From Lewinellaceae bacterium (GTDB lineage Bacteria; Bacteroidota; Bacteroidia; Chitinophagales; Saprospiraceae), in NCBI GenBank assembly GCA_020636375.1, contig JACJXZ010000001.1, forward strand, positions 620,001-684,000: a stretch of DNA of 64,000 bases. The letters are read 5' to 3'. Every line of letters starts with the position of its first letter. The stretch's first letter is position 1. The position numbers were made by a program, and so were the translations under genes. The notes below the pieces were generated by a model that worked only from the letters and a program-made list of their open reading frames with translations, was not told the origin of the DNA and did no database searches. This document shows positions 8,168 through 15,829 of this stretch, piece by piece.

Positions 8168-9202
8168 TCAGTTCAGCAAATTCTTGTCCTCGAAGAAAGA
8201 GCCATACCCCCAGAACAGCTTTTCCAGCACGATCTGCTGGGCCAGCAGGAAGTCCTCCCCGTTCAGGTCGGCGAAGTACCGCTCGATATTGCCGGGGTAG
8301 CGGACGTAATCGCCGGTCTTGGCATCCTGGGAAATGGTGGCTTCTTCGATGATGGGATGGAGCTTCACCTGCGTAGTATCGCCTTGCTTGTTGACCAGGG
8401 TAATAATGCTGAACGGCACCAGTTGGGAGATAGAATCCCTGCCGGGGTATTTGTTGCGGAACGCCTCGCCGCCGACGCTTTCGAAACTGGCCAGGAAGGC
8501 CTCCGCGCTGCCCTTCCGGAAGGGCCGGCGTATCTCCGGAGTGATGTCATAAAAGGGGCGGACTTCATAGCCGCCGGGCGCATTTTCCAGGATAAAGGAC
8601 TGGTTGCGTTGTTTGGGATACTCGATGGAGACCGACTGGATATTTTCCACCTCTTCTTCGAAAAGGGTTTTATCTCTCCATTCGTCGCCGTAGCGGCGGA
8701 AGCGGACGCTCAGGTTGCCTTCCCAGGCCGGCAGGTGAACCACGTACGGTTGCTCGGCGCCGTCCATGATCATATAAGTCCCCCGCTCATCGGAGGTCGA
8801 CCCTCCGACGTAATAAGCTTTGAGGAGTTCCCCGTCCTGGCCGTACAACTCCACCTTCATGCCTTCGGTAGCCAGGGCCTCCACCATAGAAGGCACTGCT
8901 GCCTCAGGCGGCTTGTATTTGATCTGTACCCGGGTGAGGGCGTCCAGCAGGGGCAGCATCACGGAGGGGCGGGCCTTGTATTTCCCGTTGTAGAGCCAGT
9001 ATCCGTCGCGGCGTTCCAGGGTGGTCCGCTCTCCCCGGCGGTCGGCAATAAAGATTTTGTGCACCTGCCCGATGTCCTTGACGGCAAAGGCGCGGTCGGC
9101 GCCGGCCAGCGTCGTTTTCTCATCCTCTCCCTGGGAGAGGTACCAGAGTACGCCCCCGCCAAGCAGGAGGAAGGCGATCAGCAATATTAGTGTGCGATTC
9201 AT
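8168..9202 (-). CDS. DUF4340 membrane-anchored protein of the gld cluster
   Basis: This 344-residue protein has one N-terminal hydrophobic anchor (residues 4-22, LILLIAFLLLGGGVLWYL) and a long beta-rich exported domain. It includes DIGQVHKIFIADRRGE, the DGYWLYNGKYKARPS segment and YYVGGSTSDERGTYM, which fit the DUF4340 family. DUF4340 proteins commonly lie beside GldG-type ABC auxiliary subunits, and here the gene follows gldG on the same strand. It probably works with that ABC transporter at the cytoplasmic membrane, but its reaction is unknown. The tandem repeat in the 190-base gap to gldG does not disturb either frame. Confidence 0.82.
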   Translation of the reverse strand: MNRTLILLIAFLLLGGGVLWYLSQGEDEKTTLAGADRAFAVKDIGQVHKIFIADRRGERTTLERRDGYWLYNGKYKARPSVMLPLLDALTRVQIKYKPPEAAVPSMVEALATEGMKVELYGQDGELLKAYYVGGSTSDERGTYMIMDGAEQPYVVHLPAWEGNLSVRFRRYGDEWRDKTLFEEEVENIQSVSIEYPKQRNQSFILENAPGGYEVRPFYDITPEIRRPFRKGSAEAFLASFESVGGEAFRNKYPGRDSISQLVPFSIITLVNKQGDTTQVKLHPIIEEATISQDAKTGDYVRYPGNIERYFADLNGEDFLLAQQIVLEKLFWGYGSFFEDKNLLN

Positions 9203-9256
9203 TTTTTCGTCTTTTTAGTTTTCATATTACTCCTTTGTCTTTTCAGGCTGTCCATC

Positions 9257-9375
9257 CAACAATATAGCCATACCAACAATATAGCCATACCAACAATATA
9301 GCCATACCAACAATATAGCCATACCAACAATATAGCCATCCAACAATATAGCCATCCAACAATATAGCCATACCA
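9257..9375. repeat. 17-bp tandem repeat, seven copies
   Basis: Seven copies of AACAATATAGCCATACC (16-17 bp) stand head to tail in the gap between gldG and the DUF4340 gene. The motif, in the opposite orientation, also occurs twice near 15087-15115 and resembles the 16-bp repeat at 49141-49210, so related intergenic repeats occur in at least three places. Confidence 0.9.
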
Positions 9376-9393
9376 ACCCAATCCCTCCTCCCC

Positions 9394-11136
9394 TCACCTG
9401 GCAAACCGCCTCCTCCGCATCCAGTTGTATAACAGTCCGAAAGCCAGCAAAAAGGCCAGAGGCAGGCCGATGTTGAACAGCTGCCAGAAGGCCGTTTCCC
9501 GCTTGGCCTTGACCGTATCCAGCAGGCGCAGCCGCACCTCCTTGCCCCGGGCTTCGATGACGCCCTTGTCGTCCAGCAGGTACTCCAGGGCGTTCAGCAG
9601 CAGGTCTTTGTTGGCAAAGAGATAGCGGTCGAATTCGTTATAGCCCAGGGGGCTGATGGATTGGTTCTGCGGGTTTATCTTGTTCCTGGCTACGTCTCCG
9701 TCCGAGACGACGATCATCTTGGTGGGCACGCTTTGTGGTTTGAATTCCATGCCCAGTTGGGCCAGGCCATCCAGCATGCTTTCAGTCACCCGGTTTTCAT
9801 ACATGGACGGGAAAACGCCCTCCAGGGCAAGGGCCAGCACCCGGGGTTCCTGGTTGAATTTATCGGGGTCCAGGTCATAGCGCAGGAATTCGAAGTTCAT
9901 CTCCACAGGGATCAGCTGCACCCGTGTATTGGGGGAAGACTGGAGCAGGACGTCCTTTTCCACCCTGGTTTTTGTCTGCACGCTCGTATCTATGGAACTG
10001 GCGTACAGCAAATTGACGACGCCCAGGCTCTTCACCACCGGATGGCTGGACTGCGGGGCGACGGCCAGGTGATAGGGATAGCGGAAGTAGTCGAACTGCG
10101 GGGCGTTGCCTACCATCCCGGTGGCCAGGGGGATGGTGGAGCACTGCATGTCCAGCACCAGGTCGGGTTGTATGCGGACGCCATATTTGAACAGCAGGTC
10201 GTCGAGGTTGAGGTCATACTCGTTCGGATAGTAGCTCTTCCGGCCCCGCAGGCTGTCCAGGCTGACGGCCACCTTATCCAGCAGCCAGAGCACCTTGCCG
10301 CCGTTCATGATATACTGGTCGAGCTTGAACTTGTTCTTTTCCGAGAAAGGCCGGGTAGGCTTGGCGATCACGACGGCAGCGGCTTCCTGGCCGATGCTGA
10401 CCACGCTGTCGAGGTTCACTCGCCCCGTTTCGTAAAACTCGCGCAGGGATTTCTCCAGGTCGGCGGTCTCCATGGGGCTCAGTTCTCCCTGCCCGCTGGT
10501 GAACACGATACTGGGTTTGCGGGCCAGTTGCAGCTTCTGGATGGCGTTGGCCAGTTTGTACTCCAGCAAGCCCACCGAATTGTTGAGGGTAACTTCCGGC
10601 GGCACGCCCGGCACCTCGTTCTCGAGAAGGTTGACGATGAATTCCCGGTTTTTGTAATAAATTATGGCATAGGGATAGATCAGTTTCTCAGAAGTCCCTT
10701 CTACCCCTTTAACCCGCAGGTTGACCGGATTGATGCCGTCTTTGGACAGCTGCTCCCGGCGTTGGTTGACCTCTTCCGTCGTTCCGGCGCCCGGGTCGTC
10801 AAACTCGTATTCGACGTAGCCGGAGGCCGACCGGAAGTCATCCAGCACATCGCGGGTGGCCGATTGCAGGCGCTTGAAGCCCGCCGGAAAATCCCCTTCC
10901 AGCAATACCCGGATAAACACCACATCGTCCAGGCCCTCCAGCAGGCTGCGGGTGGCGCCGGTCAGCGTATACCGCTCCTCCTCGGTCATGTCCAGGTACC
11001 CGTACAGGGCCGTGCCGTTGATGCGGGCATTGGCCAGGATGTTCAGGAACAACAACACCCCGGCGAACAGCAGCAGCTGGACCAGGGATTGTGCTTTGCG
11101 GTTGTTTTTATGTTTTGGCTCTTTCATTGCTTTCAT
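9394..11136 (-). CDS. gldG: Gliding-motility ABC transporter auxiliary protein GldG
   Basis: This 580-residue protein has the GldG layout. A transmembrane helix lies near the N-terminus (about 18-38), followed by YGYLDMTEEERYTLTGATRSLL, a large periplasmic domain of the ABC-auxiliary type, and a second helix near the C-terminus (about 553-575) ending in arginines. The periplasmic region includes YVEYEFDDPGAG, VLWLLDKVAVSLDSL and LALALEGVFPSMY. GldG works with GldF and GldA as an ABC complex needed for gliding in Flavobacterium johnsoniae. Two in-frame ATGs (11136 and 11127) are equally plausible starts. The gene lies directly downstream of gldF, separated by an unusual inverted repeat. Confidence 0.92.
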   Translation of the reverse strand: MKAMKEPKHKNNRKAQSLVQLLLFAGVLLFLNILANARINGTALYGYLDMTEEERYTLTGATRSLLEGLDDVVFIRVLLEGDFPAGFKRLQSATRDVLDDFRSASGYVEYEFDDPGAGTTEEVNQRREQLSKDGINPVNLRVKGVEGTSEKLIYPYAIIYYKNREFIVNLLENEVPGVPPEVTLNNSVGLLEYKLANAIQKLQLARKPSIVFTSGQGELSPMETADLEKSLREFYETGRVNLDSVVSIGQEAAAVVIAKPTRPFSEKNKFKLDQYIMNGGKVLWLLDKVAVSLDSLRGRKSYYPNEYDLNLDDLLFKYGVRIQPDLVLDMQCSTIPLATGMVGNAPQFDYFRYPYHLAVAPQSSHPVVKSLGVVNLLYASSIDTSVQTKTRVEKDVLLQSSPNTRVQLIPVEMNFEFLRYDLDPDKFNQEPRVLALALEGVFPSMYENRVTESMLDGLAQLGMEFKPQSVPTKMIVVSDGDVARNKINPQNQSISPLGYNEFDRYLFANKDLLLNALEYLLDDKGVIEARGKEVRLRLLDTVKAKRETAFWQLFNIGLPLAFLLAFGLLYNWMRRRRFAR

Positions 11137-11219
11137 TGTGTAAACGTGTAAACGTGTAAAGGTGTAAATGAGTGCTCAGCCGGACTTTTACACTTTTACA
11201 CCTACGCACATTTACACAT
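11137..11219. repeat. GTGTAAA repeat units in inverted arrangement
   Basis: Four GTGTAAA-type units run from 11137 to 11169 and face TTTACAC units from 11187 to 11219, so the gldF-gldG gap could fold into a long imperfect hairpin. The same unit recurs in direct tandem at 51541-51565. There is no T-run, so premature termination is not obvious, but a long stem between two operon genes could affect relative expression. Confidence 0.7.
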
Positions 11220-11226
11220 TCCTGCC

Positions 11227-11958
11227 TCACCACTTCCTCCGTTCCAGCGACACCATCGTCATCATGATGAACAGGGCGATAACAGAGATAAAGTAAACGA
11301 TATCCCGGGTGTCGACCAGGCCCCGGCTTATCGAGTTATAGTGATAATCAATGCCGAACATCTGCACCACGTCATCCATCTTGCCGGCGAATACCGGCAG
11401 GCGGCTCAGAAAGTCGAACCCCCAGTACAGGAAGAAGCACAGAAAAGCCGCCAGGAGGAAGGCGACGATCTGGTTGCCGGAGAGGGAGGATGCGAACAAC
11501 CCGATGGCGGCAAAAGCGCCGGCCAGGAAGAACAAGCCGATATAGGATCCCAGTATGGCGCCCGAATCGAGGTTGCCGGGCGGAGAACCCAGTTGATATA
11601 CCGTATAATAATACAGCCCGGTAGGCAGCAGGGCAAAGGCCAGGAGCAACAGGCTGGCCAGGTACTTGCCCATAATGATGTGCAGGCTGGTGACCGGGCG
11701 CGTGGCCAGCAGCTCGATGGTGCCGGCCTGCTGCTCTTCGGCGAACGACCGCATGGTAATGGCCGGAATGAGGAAGACAAATATCATGGGGCCGATCTCA
11801 AAGAGCTGGTCGAGCGTGGCGTAATTGAAATTCAACAGGCTCGTATCCGGAAATACGAACATCACCAGGCCCAGGGTCATCAGGAATACGCCGATGACGA
11901 TGTACCCGATCAGGGAGCTGAAGAATGAATTGACCTCTTTCAGGAATATGCTTAGCAT
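11227..11958 (-). CDS. gldF: Gliding-motility ABC transporter permease GldF
   Basis: The 243-residue protein is a six-helix ABC-2-type permease. It begins MLSIFLKEVNSFFSSLIGYI and contains FVFLIPAITMRSFAEEQQAGT, a coupling segment typical of GldF and related ABC-2 permeases, then ELLATRPV and IIMGKYLASLLLL. It ends on the cytoplasmic side with SLERRKW. With GldA as the ATPase and GldG as the auxiliary subunit it should form the gliding-associated transporter in the cytoplasmic membrane. Length and motif order match the family. It is separated from gldA by one unrelated secreted-protein gene, an arrangement different from an uninterrupted gldAFG set. Confidence 0.92.
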   Translation of the reverse strand: MLSIFLKEVNSFFSSLIGYIVIGVFLMTLGLVMFVFPDTSLLNFNYATLDQLFEIGPMIFVFLIPAITMRSFAEEQQAGTIELLATRPVTSLHIIMGKYLASLLLLAFALLPTGLYYYTVYQLGSPPGNLDSGAILGSYIGLFFLAGAFAAIGLFASSLSGNQIVAFLLAAFLCFFLYWGFDFLSRLPVFAGKMDDVVQMFGIDYHYNSISRGLVDTRDIVYFISVIALFIMMTMVSLERRKW

Positions 11959-12081
11959 GGTTTTTGTTCAGTATTTTTACCCGGCCGAGGCACGAGGACG
12001 GGCGCGGTTAGCTATTCGCCATTCGGTGTCCGGCAGCGAAATCCGAATGCCGAACCACCATACAGCTGCTTCCCCGGCCTC

Positions 12082-12753
12082 CTACCGAACCGGCACATAG
12101 GCCGGGTTGCGGTCGTCGTAGATGAGCAGGCATTTATACAATTTTTCTTTCAGTTCCTCTTCCGGCAGCTCAGCGACGGTGCGCCACAACTGGGGGTCGT
12201 CCGCTATCCAGTCCAGGAAAGCCTCTTTATGAAAAGGGCTCTGCCGCCCATCTTCAAAGTGCAACATTTCTTCCCGCGTCACGGCCTCTTTCCGTGCGAC
12301 GGCGCCTTTCCGGAAGGGCCTGCCGGTCAGGGGGTTGTAAGCGGCAATTTCAATCATTTTCGTTTCTTCCACATCGTAGGCGTAATAACAGATACGCCCC
12401 CGCACGCGCAGCCCGGCAAAGGCCATGGCCTGCTTATCGGTGGCGGTGTCGGGCAGGCGGATAAAAGGCGTTCCCTCCAGGCAAATGCCCCAGATGGAAT
12501 CCGGCGACAGTGGCTGTCCATCCTTTCTTCGGATGTACTCGGCCTGTGCCAGGAAAGCCTGCTGGCTGGTGACGAGCTGCGCTTCCACATCTTCCCAGCT
12601 CAGGGCGGGCCGGTTGGCCCGGAACTCCCCGAAGGCCAGATAAACGCCATCGGCGAATTCGAAGTTTTTGGTGACCCGGGCACTGTCGGCCTGCGCCGCT
12701 CCGGAGGCAGCGGCCAGCAGAAGGGGCAGGCACAGGCAAAAGCGCAGCTTCAT
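12082..12753 (-). CDS. Secreted protein of unknown function between gldA and gldF
   Basis: The 223-residue product starts with a signal peptide (MKLRFCLCLPLLLAAASGAAQ). The mature part contains FADGVYLAFGEFRANRP, which in Bacteroidota proteins often opens a small beta-rich domain, then SWEDVEAQLV and RVRGRICYYAYDVEETKMIEI. I cannot name the family. I chose the internal ATG rather than the GTG four codons earlier because it sits at the signal peptide. It lies 15 bases downstream of gldA on the same strand and 123 bases upstream of gldF, so it is probably cotranscribed with the gliding ABC transporter genes and may act in the periplasm beside it. Confidence 0.75.
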   Translation of the reverse strand: MKLRFCLCLPLLLAAASGAAQADSARVTKNFEFADGVYLAFGEFRANRPALSWEDVEAQLVTSQQAFLAQAEYIRRKDGQPLSPDSIWGICLEGTPFIRLPDTATDKQAMAFAGLRVRGRICYYAYDVEETKMIEIAAYNPLTGRPFRKGAVARKEAVTREEMLHFEDGRQSPFHKEAFLDWIADDPQLWRTVAELPEEELKEKLYKCLLIYDDRNPAYVPVR

Positions 12754-12768
12754 AATGGTAATCACTAC

Positions 12769-13674
12769 TTAATTCGTCAGTTTTTGGAAAACCTCGTCGA
12801 TTTCATAAACTTCCTTGTGCAATTCCAGCAACTTATTATGGTGTTCCACGGCAAAATCAAACAAAGCGGGCCGCAGGTCCGCCTCCGGTTCCGAGATGAG
12901 CTGGAAGCGGTTTTTGCCCAGGTCGCGCAGTTCGCGAAGCCGGGGCAGGGCCGAGAGCGCTTTGCGCGGCGGCTCTTTCTGGAATTCTACCGTGACTACA
13001 GATTCGGCGGCGATGCGGCGCTGCAGTTCTTCTATAGAATCGTTGGCGACGATCTTTCCCCGGTTGATGATCAGCACCCGGTCACAGATGGCTTTGACCT
13101 CCTGCATGATATGGGTGGAAAAGATGACGGCCTTCTCCTGCCCCAGCTGCTTGATCAGTTTCCGGATGTCCGCCAGCTGGTTGGGGTCCAGCCCGGAAGT
13201 AGGCTCGTCGAGAATGAGCACGTCCGGGTCGTGCAGCATGGCCTGGGCCAGCCCGACGCGCTGCCGGTACCCTTTGGAGAGGGCGCCGATCACTTTGTGC
13301 TGCTCGCGCTCCAGGCCGGTCACTTCGATCATTTCCCCGACGCGGCGCCGTGCGTTCTTCAGCTGGTGGAGGCCGGCGATAAAGCCCAGGTATTCCCGCA
13401 CATACATGTCTTTATAGAGGGGGTTGTGCTCCGGCAGGTAACCGATCCGGCGGCGGGCTTCCATGGGCTGTTTTACCACGTCGAAGCCGCAAACAGCGGC
13501 CGCCCCCTCGTCCGGAGGGATAAAAGTGGTAATGACCTTCATGGTAGTGGTCTTCCCGGCGCCATTGGGGCCGAGGAAACCCAGCACCTCGCCCGGCCGG
13601 GCTTCGAATGAGATGTCATCCACCGCTCTTTGCGTACCGTAAATTTTGGTCAGATTCTGTACTGTTACCGACAT
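12769..13674 (-). CDS. gldA: Gliding-motility ABC transporter ATP-binding protein GldA
   Basis: This 301-residue ATPase has Walker A GPNGAGKTT at 35-43, signature LSKGYRQRVGLAQ at about 133-145, Walker B VLILDEPTSGLDP at about 155-167, and the switch histidine in FSTHIMQEV. Length, and a C-terminal domain ending in LHKEVYEIDEVFQKLTN, fit GldA. It powers the GldF permease, and the secreted-protein gene, gldF, gldG and the DUF4340 gene follow on the same strand. A TAnnTTTG-type promoter element lies just upstream, suggesting this is the first gene of the operon. Confidence 0.9.
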   Translation of the reverse strand: MSVTVQNLTKIYGTQRAVDDISFEARPGEVLGFLGPNGAGKTTTMKVITTFIPPDEGAAAVCGFDVVKQPMEARRRIGYLPEHNPLYKDMYVREYLGFIAGLHQLKNARRRVGEMIEVTGLEREQHKVIGALSKGYRQRVGLAQAMLHDPDVLILDEPTSGLDPNQLADIRKLIKQLGQEKAVIFSTHIMQEVKAICDRVLIINRGKIVANDSIEELQRRIAAESVVTVEFQKEPPRKALSALPRLRELRDLGKNRFQLISEPEADLRPALFDFAVEHHNKLLELHKEVYEIDEVFQKLTN

Positions 13675-13696
13675 GGCATGCCTGTTTAAAGCCCCG

Positions 13697-13704
13697 CAAA
13701 ACTA
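13697..13704 (-). promoter_or_regulatory. Candidate -7 element of the gldA promoter
   Basis: Read on the minus strand this is TAGTTTTG, a full match to the Bacteroidota -7 consensus TAnnTTTG, about 23 bases before the gldA start. No good -33 TTG lies 19-21 bases upstream, so the site is plausible but not strong. Confidence 0.4.
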
Positions 13705-14038
13705 CTAAATTTAATACAACTCGCCACCAGCCGGGCCAGCCGGTTGAAAATCCATTTGCCGTTCATCGGGCAAACCGGGTGTTTTACTAACGCCGGGGGC
13801 TCATTCACTGCTCAAAAGGCAGTTCTTAAAGTTATGTTAAGGAGGAAGCGGAGGCCGCCGGGGTTGTGTGAGGGCACGGGAAAAAGAAAGCCCGGGTTGC
13901 GAATGGCGCCCGAAGCCCCGGCTGGCTAACAATAGAAAAACAGAGGCTGCACAATAAATAAATGGCTAATTGCTTTATACAAATGCTTTGCCTTCAAATA
14001 TGTACTTTTCCGGGACGATCTGAAAAAACATACTTCCA
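13705..14038. other. Divergent intergenic region between gldA and the GldN-like gene
   Basis: The two flanking genes are divergent, so this stretch should contain both promoters. It has a GC-rich part (13770-13930) with no believable frame and an AT-rich part (13940-14038) just before the GldN-like gene. I could not pick out a convincing promoter for the latter. Confidence 0.5.
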
Positions 14039-15043
14039 ATGCGCATTCGAAATATCGCCATTTTTTTCCTTTTTCCAATATTCGCAAACGCCCAGGTGGA
14101 ACGCCTGATCAACCATAAAGACGTCATCTGGGCGGCAAAGGTGGAAGCGGTTGTCGGTTTCGACCGCGTCCAGGCGCCACTTCCGCCCAATCTGCTGGAA
14201 ATCGTGCCGGTAAAAGTGGTTCAGGATAACCCGGAAGCCCCCCACCCTTCTCCGTTTACCGATCACCTCAATCGCCTCATCGAACGGGGCGCCCTTCCCG
14301 CTTACGCCGACCGCGGGCTGACGGCCTCCCTGCCGCCGGGCGAAGCCCGCGCCCGGCTGATTGCCGCCGACACTATCGTGGTATTTGACCCGGAAACTTA
14401 TGAGGAAACCGTTCAGGTCGTTTCCTATGACCTGCTGGGGGAAACGCCCTTTTTTGTCGTGCAGCAACTCTGGTTGTTCAATGGCAGGAAAAATGAGCTG
14501 GAAACGATAGCCCTGGCCATAGCCCCGGCCGTAAAAAGCGGCAGCCAGCCGGACCGCTATCAGCCGCTGGTGTGGTATAAACTGCCGGCGCCCCGCAGGG
14601 GCCTCTCCCGGTTGAAATCCCCGGCCGTCCGCTTCGCCACCCACATACGGTATTCCGTTTCTGAAGAGCAGATAGAGGTGCTGAAGGGGAAGGACAAACA
14701 CCTCAAGGAAATCCTCGTCGAACGCCTCCAGGCAGGGACGCTGATGGGCTACGACCAGAAACGCCAGCCCATCCCGCCTTCAGCAATTGACGATATTTTC
14801 GTCCAGCAGGATACCATCATCACCTTTGACCCGGAGACCTACGAGGAACACGTGCAGATGGTACGCCTGGAATTCGGCCCGATTGACATTACGGACTTCA
14901 GCGTCCAGCAGAATTGGTTTTTCGCGCCTTCCCGCAACAGCCTGCAGTGCAGCCCCCTGGCGGCCGGCCCGGCAATTCCCGTCATCGACGAATATGGCAA
15001 ACAGCAGGCGCTCAGGCCGCTGTTTTTCTGGAGGAGGGAGTGA
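14039..15043 (+). CDS. Secreted GldN-like protein with duplicated domain
   Basis: The 334-residue product has a signal peptide (MRIRNIAIFFLFPIFANAQ) and then INHKDVIWAAKVEAVVGF, which resembles the start of mature GldN (a DVMW-type motif). Two copies of a GldN-like segment follow. Copy one (111-182) has TIVVFDPETYEETVQVV, QQLWLFNGRKNELET and PLVWY. Copy two (258-331) has TIITFDPETYEEHVQMV, QQNWFFAPSRNSLQ and PLFFW. GldN is a periplasmic part of the type IX secretion/gliding ring with GldK, GldL and GldM, which are not seen here. It is therefore likely to be a divergent, duplicated paralogue rather than the core GldN. It starts 364 bases from gldA on the other strand. Confidence 0.65.
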   Translation: MRIRNIAIFFLFPIFANAQVERLINHKDVIWAAKVEAVVGFDRVQAPLPPNLLEIVPVKVVQDNPEAPHPSPFTDHLNRLIERGALPAYADRGLTASLPPGEARARLIAADTIVVFDPETYEETVQVVSYDLLGETPFFVVQQLWLFNGRKNELETIALAIAPAVKSGSQPDRYQPLVWYKLPAPRRGLSRLKSPAVRFATHIRYSVSEEQIEVLKGKDKHLKEILVERLQAGTLMGYDQKRQPIPPSAIDDIFVQQDTIITFDPETYEEHVQMVRLEFGPIDITDFSVQQNWFFAPSRNSLQCSPLAAGPAIPVIDEYGKQQALRPLFFWRRE

Positions 15044-15086
15044 GTACGGGGGTAAAGGTGTGGAATTGTTACCTGGGTGGATGGGC

Positions 15087-15250
15087 TATATTGTTATATG
15101 GCTATATTGTTAAATTGTTACGCTAATTGTGTCCGCTTTCTTTAGTACTACTTTGTCACTTTAACAGGAGCGCGGACCCCGACCCTTCGGGTACAGGGCA
15201 GGCTCTCCAGATCCTCCGGCCACGAGAAATTTTAAAGTAAAGTAGTATTA
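15087..15250. repeat. Repeat and imperfect inverted repeat (MITE-like)
   Basis: GGCTATATTGTT occurs twice at 15087-15113, the reverse-orientation version of the 17-bp repeat at 9257. After it, TAGTACTACTTTGTCACTTTAA from 15143 faces TTAAAGTAAAGTAGTATTA from 15232, an imperfect inverted repeat with three extra bases in one arm and about 67 GC-rich bases between. This may be a small non-coding mobile repeat. Confidence 0.55.
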
Positions 15251-15283
15251 GCAACACAACAATATACCTCCCCCCATGCCCCC

Positions 15284-15619
15284 TCACACCTTAACCATAT
15301 CCCCTACGAAGTCCTTCACCGGGATGATCTGCCCACGGGCGTTGGTAATATCGAAATAGTTGGCCCATCCTTCCTCTTCCACGGCCTTCTCCAGCATATA
15401 CACATGGCCCAGGTTGGGCATTTTCCAGACGGCCAGATAGCGGTAATCCGAATTCTGGGGCACCGCTTCGTCACAGACGGCGAAGCCTACCAGTTCAACA
15501 TTCAGGCCTTGCATGCGGCGGACACCCGGCGCGAGCATGGCCAGAAACTCCTCCCGTTGTTCACAGGGCAGGTTATTCCATTCGGGCCGGGGCTTCCATA
15601 ATTCAACGTAGAGGAACAT
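15284..15619 (-). CDS. Small conserved protein, possibly DUF6616 family
   Basis: This 111-residue cytoplasmic protein starts MFLYVELWKPRPEWNNLPCE and goes on with MQGLNVELVGFAVCDEAVP and YRYLAVWKMPNLGHVYMLE. The alternating strands and helices and the length suggest a small dimeric alpha/beta-barrel (ferredoxin-like) fold. DUF6616 is my best recollection of the family but I am not sure. The longest frame starts 18 codons earlier without an ATG, so I chose the internal ATG. It stands alone between a GldN-like gene and a divergent regulator, and I infer no function. Confidence 0.6.
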   Translation of the reverse strand: MFLYVELWKPRPEWNNLPCEQREEFLAMLAPGVRRMQGLNVELVGFAVCDEAVPQNSDYRYLAVWKMPNLGHVYMLEKAVEEEGWANYFDITNARGQIIPVKDFVGDMVKV

Positions 15620-15829
15620 ATTCGTCAGTTTTGATTCAACAAATAAAACGGCGGTGCGCCATCTTTTTCTCAAACCTCAAATTAAGACTTGAAATAGAGC
15701 AGGTTAATGACCGATCGCAGCAATGAAGGTGACTTTTCGCACTCAACCGCTTTTGCCTTGGCTTTAAATGCTTAATTTTAGCCGGAACAGTTAAGGCGTA
15801 CCGTTCCGGATTTGTCAATCATCACTTAT

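Noticed and set aside
9661..11151. 496-codon plus-strand frame opposite gldG
   Set aside because: Antisense shadow of a certain gene, with His/Gln-rich sequence and no motif.
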